A DNA stretch of 64,000 bases, taken from Herbiconiux aconitum (GTDB lineage: Bacteria; Actinomycetota; Actinomycetes; Actinomycetales; Microbacteriaceae). The notes below the pieces were generated by a model. The model searched no databases and was not told the DNA's origin. It saw only the letters and a program-made list of their open reading frames with translations. A program made the position numbers and the translations under genes. Of the stretch, positions 8,306 to 15,967 are shown piece by piece; positions within the stretch are counted from its first letter, which is position 1; every line of letters begins with the position of its first letter. The DNA is taken from the NCBI RefSeq assembly GCF_024979235.1, contig NZ_JANLCM010000002.1, forward strand, positions 992,001-1,056,000, given 5' to 3'.

Positions 8306-8520
8306 AGCCCACTCGCGTCACCAACAGCATCCGCTCGCTCCGCTTCAGCCAGGGCGAAATGACCCAGGCAGCCCTCGCCGACCGCATCGGCGTCACCCGT
8401 CAGACCGTGATCGCCATCGAGCAGGGGCGCTACTCCCCCTCCCTCGAGATGGCGTTCCAGATCGCCCACGTCTTCGGGGTGCCCCTCGACGACGTGTTCC
8501 ACTACCCCGAACCGCACTAG
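8302..8520 (+). CDS. Small XRE-family helix-turn-helix regulator
   Basis: This 72-residue protein is almost entirely one HTH_3 domain. The helix-turn-helix reads TQAALADRIGVTRQTVIAIE with the recognition helix around residues 33-45, followed by the typical GRYSPSLEMAFQIAHVFGVPLDDVF. The tail HYPEPH is short and no ligand domain is present. It starts at GTG 8302 and overlaps the membrane-protein stop (GTGA), so the two are made together. It is probably a repressor of its own operon acting at the dyad 7795-7859, possibly held or inactivated by the membrane partner. The control model is inference. Confidence 0.85.
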   Translation: MKPTRVTNSIRSLRFSQGEMTQAALADRIGVTRQTVIAIEQGRYSPSLEMAFQIAHVFGVPLDDVFHYPEPH

Positions 8521-8548
8521 AGTCCTGCTCCGGCAGGGAGAGGTCATC

Positions 8549-9610
8549 ATGACACGCTCCGGCACGAACGACAGCAACCCCGTCCACCCGGCCACCACCG
8601 CAGGTGCGCCCGCACCCACACCCACGCCCGCACCGACAATGCGCGCCGTCACCCAACCGCGATACGGGTCTCCGGATGCGCTCCGCGTGACCCTGGTTCC
8701 CGTTCCGTCGCCCGGCCCGAACGAGGTGCGGGTGCGCATCCGGGCCGCGGGCGTCGACGCGGGCACCTGGCATCTGGTCACCGGCAAGCCCTACCTGATG
8801 CGTCTTCTGGGCTTCGGCGTGCGCGGGCCGCGCTCGGGCACGCTCGGCCTCGCCTTCGCGGGCGAGGTGGATGCTGTCGGTTCGGCCGTCACCGCATTCC
8901 AACCGGGCGACCGCGTGTTCGGCTCGCACGGCGGTGCTTTCGCTGAATTCGTCTGTGCCCCCGAGTCGATGCTGGCGCGGATGCCGTCCGACGCGGGATT
9001 CGACGCCGCTGCGACGCTTCCGGTCTCGGGCGTGACCGCCCTCCAAGCCGTGCGTGACGCGGGCGAGGTGCACGCCGGTCAGAGCGTGCTGGTGATCGGT
9101 GCGGGTGGCGGGGTCGGCAGCTTCGCTGTTCAGCTCGCGGTAGCCGCCGGCGCGACGGTGACCGCGGTGTGCAGCGGTTCGAAGGAGTCGTTGGTGCGCT
9201 CGCTCGGCGCATCCGAGGTCGTGGACTACACGCAGACCGATGTGACGGCACTCGACCGCCGCTGGGACGTCATCATCGACATCGCCGGCAACCGCCGCCT
9301 GTCGCGGCTGCGCCGCATCCTCGGCAAGCGCGGCACGCTCGTGCTCGTCGGCGGCGAGAACGGCGGACCGGTGCTCGGCGGGATGGAGCGGATGCTCGGG
9401 GCCACGGTGCTGAACGCATTCACGTCGCAGCGGCTGCGCGGCTTGATCTCGCGCGAGAACGCGGCCGACTTCGACGTTCTGGCGGCCGCAGTGACGTCGG
9501 GCGCGATCGTTCCGGCGATCGACACCCCCTACCCCTTGGCCGAGGCGGGTGCGGCGGTCACCCACGTCGCCGCCGGTCGCGCCCGCGGCAAGGTCATCCT
9601 GGTGCCGTGA
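8549..9610 (+). CDS. NAD(P)-dependent zinc-free alcohol dehydrogenase / quinone oxidoreductase (MDR superfamily)
   Basis: This 353-residue medium-chain dehydrogenase/reductase lacks structural and catalytic zinc ligands, as in the quinone oxidoreductase group. The GroES-like N-terminal domain contains GEVDAVGSAVTAFQPGDRVFG. The Rossmann domain shows VIGAGGGVGSFAVQLAVAAG. It likely reduces quinones or enals with NADPH in the cytoplasm. AGGGAGAGG at 8535-8543 supports ATG 8549, which gives an unusual Pro/Thr/Ala-rich leader of about 30 residues before the typical family start MRAVTQPRYGSPDALRV; an internal ATG there is an alternative. It lies 28 nt downstream of the XRE gene and may belong to that transcript. 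Confidence 0.85.
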   Translation: MTRSGTNDSNPVHPATTAGAPAPTPTPAPTMRAVTQPRYGSPDALRVTLVPVPSPGPNEVRVRIRAAGVDAGTWHLVTGKPYLMRLLGFGVRGPRSGTLGLAFAGEVDAVGSAVTAFQPGDRVFGSHGGAFAEFVCAPESMLARMPSDAGFDAAATLPVSGVTALQAVRDAGEVHAGQSVLVIGAGGGVGSFAVQLAVAAGATVTAVCSGSKESLVRSLGASEVVDYTQTDVTALDRRWDVIIDIAGNRRLSRLRRILGKRGTLVLVGGENGGPVLGGMERMLGATVLNAFTSQRLRGLISRENAADFDVLAAAVTSGAIVPAIDTPYPLAEAGAAVTHVAAGRARGKVILVP

Positions 9611-9637
9611 CCCCCGGAGACGCTCGGCGCAAACCGA

Positions 9638-10294
9638 TCAGTCGCGGGCTGCCAGACCGTCTTCCCAGGCATGCAGCGAGCGCCGAACCGAGGCGAGGTA
9701 GGCAGCCCGGTCGTCGACCCAGATGCGCAGCACGCGCACCGATTGCGGCTTCCTGTTCACCGGCACCACGATCGGATGCTCGAGCTCGATCTCGACGTTC
9801 GTCTCCTGTTGCACCGAGATGGCGAGCAGCTCGCCGTCGATCCGGAACGTCTTGGCGCCCTCGATGTGTTCGTGGAGCGGCGCCACTGACGCGACGTCGT
9901 CCCAGCCGACCACGATCTCGGTCTCATCGCCGTGACGGATGCGCAGCCCGGCCGGGCCGACCGCGTGCGGACGCGTGAGATAACCGAGTAGCAGCCCGAT
10001 CATCCAGGTGAGACCCCAGATTCCGAGCACGAGCAACGGGATGCGCACGGCCGCCCAGGAGTGCACGATCAGGTCGATGATGGGGATCTCGATCGCCGAC
10101 AAGACGATGAAGACGATCAAGACCGGCCGGATCGGTTTGTCGTAGCTGAAAGCGTCGGCGCCTCGGGGAACGCGGGGTCGCAGGGTGGCCCAGCGGAAGA
10201 GGCTCCTCCAGACGCCGAGCTCCATCCGCCAGACGACGCCGGCGATCCGGCCGACCCGGTGCGCGATCGTCATTCGCCCTTCTCCCGTGGTCAT
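9638..10294 (-). CDS. Uncharacterised membrane protein with two helices
   Basis: This is a 218-residue protein of unknown function. Two hydrophobic helices at about residues 57-77 and 83-106 are preceded by a basic cytoplasmic start. They are followed by a soluble C-terminal domain rich in beta-strand patterns (GLRIRHGDETEIVVGWDDVASV and a later Val/Ile-rich strand set) that resembles a PH-like or YdbS-type membrane-associated fold, though this is only an impression. It starts seven bases downstream of the MarR gene on the same strand, so the pair is one operon. An internal ATG seven codons in is an alternative start. Confidence 0.6.
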   Translation of the reverse strand: MTTGEGRMTIAHRVGRIAGVVWRMELGVWRSLFRWATLRPRVPRGADAFSYDKPIRPVLIVFIVLSAIEIPIIDLIVHSWAAVRIPLLVLGIWGLTWMIGLLLGYLTRPHAVGPAGLRIRHGDETEIVVGWDDVASVAPLHEHIEGAKTFRIDGELLAISVQQETNVEIELEHPIVVPVNRKPQSVRVLRIWVDDRAAYLASVRRSLHAWEDGLAARD

Positions 10295-10301
10295 GGCTCA
10301 C

Positions 10302-10796
10302 TCATCCTCCGTCGACTCCGCCGTGCTCGTGAGAAGCGACCGGGCCGGCAGCGGCGGACTCATCCGCTTCGACAAGGGCCTCGAGACGTTCGATCGTGGC
10401 GCCGAGCCCCCGGATGAGCGCCTGGCGGTCATCCGGGGCGACAGCCCCGAGCAGCTCGGCGGAAAGCTGGTGGTAGTCGCGTTCGGTGCGCTCCATCGTC
10501 GACGTGCCGTATTCGGTGAGGGTGACGAGAATGGCACGGCGATCACTGGGATGCGGCTGCCGGGTCACGAACCCTCCGTCGGTCAAGGCGTCCACGAGAC
10601 CGGTGACGTTGCGTGGAGTGACCCGCAAGCTTTCTGCGAGTTGCTGCTGGGTCAGAGGACCCCGGCCGTGCACCAGCCAAAGCAGGTGCATCCGCGACGG
10701 GCTCAGGCCGATCGCTCCGAGGTTTCGTGACATGTCGCGCTGCAGCAGCTCGTTGGCCATGAGCAGCAGATCGAGCAGGCGATGCGCATCTGTCAT
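10302..10796 (-). CDS. MarR-family transcriptional regulator
   Basis: This 164-residue winged-helix regulator has the HTH segment LTQQQLAESLRVTPRNVTGLVDALTDGGFV at about residues 48-77. The wing that follows contains the conserved DRRAILVTLTEYG (Asp-Arg pair before the beta wing). Flanking helices at both ends give the usual dimerisation domain. The Ala/Gly/His-rich tail after residue 145 looks disordered. It is first in a two-gene operon with the membrane protein. MarR proteins usually repress their own operon and are released by phenolic or oxidative ligands; the dyad at 10810-10820 directly upstream is the obvious operator candidate. Confidence 0.88.
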   Translation of the reverse strand: MTDAHRLLDLLLMANELLQRDMSRNLGAIGLSPSRMHLLWLVHGRGPLTQQQLAESLRVTPRNVTGLVDALTDGGFVTRQPHPSDRRAILVTLTEYGTSTMERTERDYHQLSAELLGAVAPDDRQALIRGLGATIERLEALVEADESAAAGPVASHEHGGVDGG

Positions 10797-10809
10797 ACCG
10801 TGATAGTAC

Positions 10810-10820
10810 TACATTATGTA
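10810..10820. promoter_or_regulatory. Palindrome upstream of the MarR gene, candidate MarR operator
   Basis: TACAT-T-ATGTA is a perfect 5-bp dyad 14 nt upstream of the MarR start codon. It lies within an AT-rich island that is exceptional in this GC-rich window, and ATAGT/ACTAT arms lie further out. It sits between the divergent MarR operon and the membrane protein gene at 10879, where an autoregulatory MarR site would be expected. Confidence 0.45.
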
Positions 10821-10878
10821 TGTCATTCACTATGATATTGCGCGCTGCAATCGCTGACGCACGAGGGGCCGAAACCGT

Positions 10879-11307
10879 ATGATCGGCCTCATGGATGCCG
10901 TGGCGCCGCTCAGACGACCGGGGCTCGTCACGTTCTCGGTCGTGCTGATCTACATTGCCGGAATCGTCGACGTGCTCCTCGGCATCGCCGCGATCTTCGT
11001 TCGCTACCTCCCCGAGGCGGAGGCCGACGGTCTGGTGTTCCCGGTGACGGTGGTGGGCGCCGCCATGATCATCATCGGCCTCGCGATCGTCTCGCTGGCC
11101 TCGGGCGTCGCGCGCGGCAGTCGCTTCGCACGCGGCGCGATCACGATCCTGCTCCTGGTCGGCCTCGTCCTCGGCATCGTGGAACTCGTGCTCGATCCCG
11201 ACGACGGCCCCTCCGGCCTCATCGGCCAGGCGGTCGCGTGTGTCGTCGTCGCACTCCCCCTGTGGATCGGCCCGGGCGGGCGCTTCTTCGGCCGCTCACG
11301 CTCCTGA
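10879..11307 (+). CDS. Four-helix membrane protein of unknown function (DUF7144-like)
   Basis: This 142-residue integral membrane protein has four helices at about residues 18-40, 54-76, 86-106 and 115-134, and short loops. The opening RPGLVTFSVVLIYIAGIVDVLLGIAA resembles the actinobacterial DUF7144 membrane family, but I cannot confirm this without a profile search. Two ATGs (10879 and 10891) are possible starts; both precede the arginine pair that would mark the cytoplasmic edge. It is divergent from the MarR operon and converges on the P-type ATPase gene. No function is proposed. Confidence 0.6.
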   Translation: MIGLMDAVAPLRRPGLVTFSVVLIYIAGIVDVLLGIAAIFVRYLPEAEADGLVFPVTVVGAAMIIIGLAIVSLASGVARGSRFARGAITILLLVGLVLGIVELVLDPDDGPSGLIGQAVACVVVALPLWIGPGGRFFGRSRS

Positions 11308-11322
11308 GGCGCCGCGCTTCGG

Positions 11323-13728
11323 TCACGCCTCCGATCGATCGATCGCCGCCGCCCGTGCCGCGGTGGCCCGAGCCGAGTCCCGCGCCGCAACACGACGATG
11401 CACGAACCGCACGATCTCGATCAGCCCGATCGATCCGGCCGAGACCACGAGCACCAGCACCGCCGTCGGCAGCGTCGGGTCGACGAGCTGGAGGAAATCG
11501 CGCACCAGAGGTATGGAGAACACCAGCACCAAGCCGATCATCATCGCCCCGATCACGAACGACTTGAACCGGGTCACCGGCCGGGACAGCACCACGAGAA
11601 TCCACAGCCCCACGATGGTGAGGATGAGCGTCGCTCCCGTGCGGATCTCGGCCTCGGGGATCTTCCACGCCGATGCGGCGAGCGCGTACAGCGCCAACCC
11701 GAGCGTCACCACGGCGCCCGCCGGGATGGCGAAGGTCAGCGACCGTCGAAGGAATCCGGGCACGTAGCGCTGTTTGTTGGGGAGGAGTGCGAGGAAGAAC
11801 GCCGGCAGTCCGATCGTCAGCCCGTCGATGACCGAGAGCTGCCGGGGCAGAAAGGGGAACGGGAGCATCAGCGCACCGAAGACCACGGCGAGGAACGTCG
11901 CATACGCCGTCTTGGTGAGGAACAGCATCGACACCCGTTCGATGTTCGCAATCACCTGCCGCCCCTCGGCGACGACGCGTGGCAGATGCGAGAACTTTCC
12001 GTCGAGCAGCACCAGTCGTGCCACGGCCTTCGTGGCGGCGGCACCGGAGTTCATCGCCACCCCGATGTCGGCCTCCTTGATGGCGAGTGCGTCGTTCACC
12101 CCGTCGCCCGTCATCGCCACCACGTGCCCCGCCGTCTTCAGGGCGATGACGATGCGCTTCTTCTGATCGGGCGTCACCCGCCCGAACACCACGTTCTCGT
12201 CGAGCACGCGGATGAGGTCGCCTTGGTCGTCGGGCAGGTTGCGGGCGTCGAATCCGGTCGGTGCATCCAGGCCCACGTCGCGGGCGATGGCGGCCACCGT
12301 CTGCGGATTGTCGCCGGAGATCACCCGCACCCCCACTCCCTGCTCGGCGAAGTACTCGAGGGTCTCCCGCGCATCCGGCCGGATGTTCTCACGGAAAGTC
12401 AGCAGAACGACGGCCTCGGCGTCGGGCGGCACCGTCTCGTCGAGCGTCGGCGAGCCCTGCGCGAGAACCAAGGTGCGGCGCCCGGATGCCGCGAGCTCCG
12501 ACGCGCGGGAGAGGAGCGCAGTGCTTCCCTGCGGGAACACCATCTCCGGCGCGCCGAGTATCCACATCTCGTCGTCGAACACGACGGCGCTCCACTTGCG
12601 GGCCGAGGAGAACGCGACACGATCCGACGGCGCCACGGCGGGCTGCGCCGTGAACGAATCGGAGAGACTGCGCGCCGTGGCATTCGCGTCGTTCTGCACG
12701 CCGTACCAGGCCAGAACGCCCTCCCAGCCCGATCGCTCGACGAGCGGATGCGCGCCGTCGAACACGATGTCGCCCTGCGTGAGCGTGCCGGTCTTGTCGA
12801 GGCAGATGAGATCGACCCGGGCGAGCCCCTCCACCGCCGGCAACTCCTGCACCAGCACCTGCTGCCGGGACAGTTTCACGGCCCCCACGGCGAAGGTGAT
12901 GCTCGTCATGAGCACCAGGCCGAGCGGAATCATGGCGACCACCGAGGCGATCGTTGCCACTGCGGCGTCACGCCAAGCGCCGCTCTCGATCGCCGGCCCC
13001 CAACCGCCCTGCGCCACCATCTGTGCGTTCAGCACGAGCAAGAAGATGGGCCCGATGATCCAGGCCACCCACCGCAGCACCCGGTTGATCGACGACCGGA
13101 GTTCGGATGCCACGAGCGAAAACCGCTTCGCCTCTTGGGCGAGCGTGTTGGCGAACGACGCGGCCCCCACGCGCACGACCACCGCTCGGCCTTCACCGCC
13201 CACCACGATCGAGCCGGAGAGCACCTCGTCGCCGGGCGTCTTCTCGACCGGCTCGGACTCCCCCGTGAGCATCGACTCGTCGACCTGCAAGCCGAGCGAG
13301 GAGAACACCGCTCCGTCGGCCGGGATCTGGTCGCCGGCTCGCAGCACGGCGACGTCGCCCTCGACGACCGTTCCGATGGCGATCTCCTGCTCTTCCCCAT
13401 CACGCACCACCCGAGCGCTCGGCGCGTTCACCAGCGCCAGCCGGTCGAGAGCGCGCTTCGCGCGGTATTCCTGCACCGTGCCGATGACGGCGTTGGCGAG
13501 CGCACTCACCCCGAAGAGCGCATCCTGCCAGCGGCCGATGACGAGCAGCACCAGAAAACACGCCACCACGATGCCGTTGAAGAGGGTGAGCACATTGGCC
13601 CGCAGGATGCTCCAGATGCTGCGGCTGCTGTCGGGCACGAAGGCATTCGTGCGCCCCTCCGCGGTGCGGGTTGCGACCTCGGCGGCGGTCAGCCCCGAAA
13701 CCGGCGCGACCGTGTCGGCTGCACTCAC
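11323..13728 (-). CDS. Cation-translocating P-type ATPase (HAD-IC family, CtpE-like)
   Basis: This 801-residue P-type pump has the actuator motif LTGES near residue 160, phosphorylation motif DKTGT with Asp311, and hinge motif GDGVNDALAIKEADIGVAM, with four N-terminal and several C-terminal helices. There is no N-terminal metal-binding domain and no CPx motif. The helix-4 motif reads IPLGL where Ca2+/Na+-type pumps usually have PEGL. The arrangement resembles mycobacterial CtpE, reported to take up calcium, but the ion is not proven here. The start is GTG 13728, preceded by a GGGGGAG ribosome site and overlapping the DUF1801 stop. The frame is open further upstream, but that extension is an Arg-rich shadow. 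Confidence 0.88.
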   Translation of the reverse strand: MSAADTVAPVSGLTAAEVATRTAEGRTNAFVPDSSRSIWSILRANVLTLFNGIVVACFLVLLVIGRWQDALFGVSALANAVIGTVQEYRAKRALDRLALVNAPSARVVRDGEEQEIAIGTVVEGDVAVLRAGDQIPADGAVFSSLGLQVDESMLTGESEPVEKTPGDEVLSGSIVVGGEGRAVVVRVGAASFANTLAQEAKRFSLVASELRSSINRVLRWVAWIIGPIFLLVLNAQMVAQGGWGPAIESGAWRDAAVATIASVVAMIPLGLVLMTSITFAVGAVKLSRQQVLVQELPAVEGLARVDLICLDKTGTLTQGDIVFDGAHPLVERSGWEGVLAWYGVQNDANATARSLSDSFTAQPAVAPSDRVAFSSARKWSAVVFDDEMWILGAPEMVFPQGSTALLSRASELAASGRRTLVLAQGSPTLDETVPPDAEAVVLLTFRENIRPDARETLEYFAEQGVGVRVISGDNPQTVAAIARDVGLDAPTGFDARNLPDDQGDLIRVLDENVVFGRVTPDQKKRIVIALKTAGHVVAMTGDGVNDALAIKEADIGVAMNSGAAATKAVARLVLLDGKFSHLPRVVAEGRQVIANIERVSMLFLTKTAYATFLAVVFGALMLPFPFLPRQLSVIDGLTIGLPAFFLALLPNKQRYVPGFLRRSLTFAIPAGAVVTLGLALYALAASAWKIPEAEIRTGATLILTIVGLWILVVLSRPVTRFKSFVIGAMMIGLVLVFSIPLVRDFLQLVDPTLPTAVLVLVVSAGSIGLIEIVRFVHRRVAARDSARATAARAAAIDRSEA

Positions 13729-14084
13729 GCGCTCCCCCTCGTCTCGACGAGCTCGCCCACCACCCGTGCGACCAGCGGAAAGGGAACGGGTTGCCTGAGC
13801 GAGAACTTCAGGGTGTCTTTCGCCGCACGGTAGGGCGCCAGCTCGGCCTCGAGCTCCCCGTCGAACGCCGGGACGGCGTAGAGCGCGACATGCGTCTTCC
13901 ACCCCGCGAAGAAGATCAACGGCCGATCACCCGTCGCATAGGTGGGCATGTGGTAGCTGATGCTCTCGCCCGCACCGGGTGCCGCCTGCTGAATCGTCTG
14001 ACGCAGTTGCGACAGCACGAGCTGCACCTCATCCGGGAACGAATCGATGTAGTCGTCGACTGTGGCGAACTGCTGCTCGACCAT
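13725..14084 (-). CDS. DUF1801-family protein (YdhG-like)
   Basis: This 119-residue cytoplasmic protein shows the DUF1801 hallmarks: FATVDDYIDSFPDEVQLVLSQLRQ at the start, ISYHMPTYATGDRPLIFFAGWKTHVALY in the centre, and a C-terminal KDTLKFSLRQPVPFPLVARVV helix. These small proteins are of unknown biochemical function. Its ATG overlaps the SDR stop by one base (TGATG), and its TGA overlaps the GTG of the P-type ATPase by four, so three functionally unlike products are translationally coupled. The reading frame continues upstream only as a shadow of the SDR gene. Confidence 0.85.
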   Translation of the reverse strand: MVEQQFATVDDYIDSFPDEVQLVLSQLRQTIQQAAPGAGESISYHMPTYATGDRPLIFFAGWKTHVALYAVPAFDGELEAELAPYRAAKDTLKFSLRQPVPFPLVARVVGELVETRGSA

Positions 14085-14872
14085 CAGAGTCCCTGCACCA
14101 GACCGCCGTCGATCGTGATGTTCGTGCCGGTGAGGTTCGCCGCCCGGTCGCTGGCCAGGAACACGACCACGTCGGCCACCTCCTCCGGATGCGTGAACCG
14201 TTGCGTGGCCGAACCGGCGACCGCAGCGCTCGCCACCTCGGACGGTGCGAGTCCGCTCGCCCGCGACACCGTCTCGGCGACTCCCCCTCCGCCGAGCCAC
14301 AGATCGGTCTCCACCGGCCCGGGGCTCACGCAATTCACCCGGATGCCGCGACCCCCGAACTCCTTCGACAGCGACTTCATGGCGTTCAGCAGCCCGGCTT
14401 TGCTCGCGCTGTAGTCGATGACCGCCGGGTCGGGCAGCAGGGCGTTGACGGATGCGACAGTGACGATGGTGCCGTGGCCCGCGGTGAGCATGCCGGGCAG
14501 CACGGCACGGGTCGTCCGCACGGCGGCCAGGAGGTTGAGGGTGAGCGAGTTCAACCACTCCTCGTCGGTGACCGAGAGGAATCCCCCCACCCTCGATGTG
14601 GCAGCACCGACGTTGTTGACCAGGATGTCGACACCACCGGCCGCCGTCGCGAGCGCGGCGGGAGCGTCGGCGGATGAGAGGTCGGCCGGCACGAATCGCA
14701 CGGCGCCCGTGGCGACCAGTGCGTCGAGCTCGGGCGACGACGATCGCGACGCCGCGACCACGACGGCGCCCGCGTCGACCAGCCCGCGCGTGATCGCCAG
14801 CCCGATCCCCTTGCTCGCCCCCGTCACGAGAGCGGTCTTGCCCTCGAGCTGTCGGTCAGCGCTGTCACGCAT
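14084..14872 (-). CDS. SDR-family NAD(P)-dependent oxidoreductase
   Basis: This is a 262-residue classical short-chain dehydrogenase. The cofactor motif TGASKGIG lies at about residues 18-25, NNVG at about 90, the catalytic Ser in VTVASVNALL, and YSASK with the catalytic Tyr/Lys. RVNCVSPGPVETDLW follows. The C-terminal segment ASDRAANLTGTNITIDGG is that of the FabG-like group. The start is ATG 14872, because a GGGAG site precedes it and a further upstream ATG would add a 37-residue unrelated leader. It is first gene of the SDR-DUF1801-ATPase operon. The substrate is unknown; a 3-oxoacyl or sugar alcohol substrate is possible. Confidence 0.9.
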   Translation of the reverse strand: MRDSADRQLEGKTALVTGASKGIGLAITRGLVDAGAVVVAASRSSSPELDALVATGAVRFVPADLSSADAPAALATAAGGVDILVNNVGAATSRVGGFLSVTDEEWLNSLTLNLLAAVRTTRAVLPGMLTAGHGTIVTVASVNALLPDPAVIDYSASKAGLLNAMKSLSKEFGGRGIRVNCVSPGPVETDLWLGGGGVAETVSRASGLAPSEVASAAVAGSATQRFTHPEEVADVVVFLASDRAANLTGTNITIDGGLVQGL

Positions 14873-15012
14873 ACGATCTCCCTCGTCTCGGTCACCAACG
14901 GTGCGCGTTGGCTCTGAAGGTATCGGAGGCGCCGCCATCGTGCCAGAGTCGATGGCGAATGTGGACGATTCAGGGAATTGCACAGCCTCGTGCTGCAGGG
15001 GATGCTAGACGC

Positions 15013-15360
15013 ATGGCTACCGAAACTGCGATCAAACCCGAGGTCCCGCCGTCCGGCACCGGCTGCGTCGAGTGCATGGAGAACAGCGGTTGGTGGTTCC
15101 ATCTCCGCCGCTGCGCCGAATGCGGTCATGTCGGATGCTGCGACTCCTCCGTCGAGCAGCACGCGCGTCGGCACGCGGAAGAGACCGGGCATCCGGTCAT
15201 CCAGTCCTTCGAGCCGGGTGAGGACTGGTTCTGGGACTACGAGACCGCCGACTACGCCGAAGGGCCGCGCTTGGCCGCTCCGGATTCGCATCCCGAGAAC
15301 CAGCCCGCGCCCGGTCCTGACGGCGCGGTGCCGCCCGACTGGCGCGAAAAGCTCCACTGA
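15013..15360 (+). CDS. UBP-type zinc-finger protein
   Basis: This 115-residue protein is made of one zf-UBP domain. Cysteines of C-V-E-C, the pair in RRCAECGHVGCCD and the histidines of EQHARRHAEETGHP give the usual set of zinc ligands. FEPGEDWFWDYETADY closes the domain. In eukaryotes this domain binds ubiquitin tails; actinobacterial stand-alone versions have no known role. The Pro/Asp-rich tail is likely flexible. The start is ATG 15013 with AGGGG 12 nt upstream. The 140-nt gap before it, shared with the divergent SDR operon, shows no further recognisable signal. Confidence 0.85.
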   Translation: MATETAIKPEVPPSGTGCVECMENSGWWFHLRRCAECGHVGCCDSSVEQHARRHAEETGHPVIQSFEPGEDWFWDYETADYAEGPRLAAPDSHPENQPAPGPDGAVPPDWREKLH

Positions 15361-15363
15361 CCA

Positions 15364-15389
15364 GGGCTGCCGCGCCGAACGCGGCACCC
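15364..15389. terminator. GC hairpin between convergent genes
   Basis: TGCCGCG (15368-15374) pairs with CGCGGCA (15380-15386) around a 5-nt loop, with two more G-C pairs outside. It lies in the 36-nt gap between the zinc-finger gene and the convergent gene at 15397, so it can serve both strands. There is no T tract, so termination strength is uncertain. Confidence 0.45.
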
Positions 15390-15396
15390 GCCCGGA

Positions 15397-15789
15397 TCAG
15401 ACCCCGGGCTCGTCGAAGTACGAGACGTTGACCTCGTTGCGCTCCCGAGCGGCCGCGGCGCGCTCCTGACGCAGGCGCTCGGCCCGCTCCTGGCGCTCGC
15501 GCAGCGCATCCGGGTCGACCTCGACCTTGCGCACCGTGAGCGACCCCTTGGTGGCGGGGCTCGACCTCTTCGCGGCCGACGAACCGGCCGACGTCGAGGT
15601 GCCGGACGACGGCCGGCCACCGCTGCGGCTCGCCGCTGCAGCGCGAGCTGCGGAGACCACGGGAGCCTGGCTGCTACCGGCGCACCGCTGCCCCGTCTTG
15701 TCCTCGTGCTGGATCAGGGTCTGCGACACCAGCCCCACGGCGATCGATCTTCCACACACCGGGCATTTCGTTCCTGCACTGCTGGCCAT
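15397..15789 (-). CDS. Zinc-ribbon-bearing hypothetical protein
   Basis: This is a 130-residue protein of unknown function. The N-terminus holds one CPVCG knuckle (residues 9-13), followed by a His and a single Cys (HEDKTGQRC), enough for one small zinc site. The middle is Ser/Ala/Gly-rich and probably disordered. Residues 93-120 (DALRERQERAERLRQERAAA) predict a charged helix or short coiled coil, and the protein ends SYFDEPGV. Codon usage matches its neighbours, and the start ATG has AAGGGT upstream. Similar small zinc-ribbon proteins occur in Microbacteriaceae, from general knowledge rather than a search. Confidence 0.6.
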   Translation of the reverse strand: MASSAGTKCPVCGRSIAVGLVSQTLIQHEDKTGQRCAGSSQAPVVSAARAAAASRSGGRPSSGTSTSAGSSAAKRSSPATKGSLTVRKVEVDPDALRERQERAERLRQERAAAARERNEVNVSYFDEPGV

Positions 15790-15895
15790 GGTGGCGTTCG
15801 ACCCTTTCGATCGGCTGATTGCGACATCCCCCGAGATTCGATTTTCGCACGGATCGGAGGCGCATTGAACCGCCCACCGGCGGCCTGCACAAACG

Positions 15896-15923
15896 TGCGG
15901 TGATGCATTTCTGCATCACCGCA
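15896..15923. promoter_or_regulatory. Perfect 12-bp inverted repeat upstream of the TetR-MFS operon
   Basis: TGCGGTGATGCA (15896-15907) and TGCATCACCGCA (15912-15923) are exact inverted complements separated by TTTC. No T tract follows on either strand, so an operator or RNA leader element is more likely than a terminator. It lies 10 nt upstream of a second dyad (15933-15957) and 45 nt upstream of the TetR start. Confidence 0.5.
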
Positions 15924-15932
15924 TGTTTGCAC

Positions 15933-15957
15933 TTGCGCAATTATGCATAGTGCGCAA
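15933..15957. promoter_or_regulatory. TTGCGCA/TGCGCAA dyad, candidate TetR operator
   Basis: TTGCGCA (15933-15939) and TGCGCAA (15951-15957) form a perfect 7-bp inverted repeat with an 11-nt AT-rich spacer. It ends 10 nt before the GTG start of the TetR gene. The overall span of 25 bp and the position fit a TetR dimer site that would block transcription of tetR-MFS. Confidence 0.55.
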
Positions 15958-15967
15958 TAATTAGCGA

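Noticed and set aside
11398..13833. Plus-strand open frame of 811 codons opposite the P-type ATPase
   Set aside because: His/Arg/Gln-rich antisense shadow; the minus strand carries all P-type ATPase motifs.
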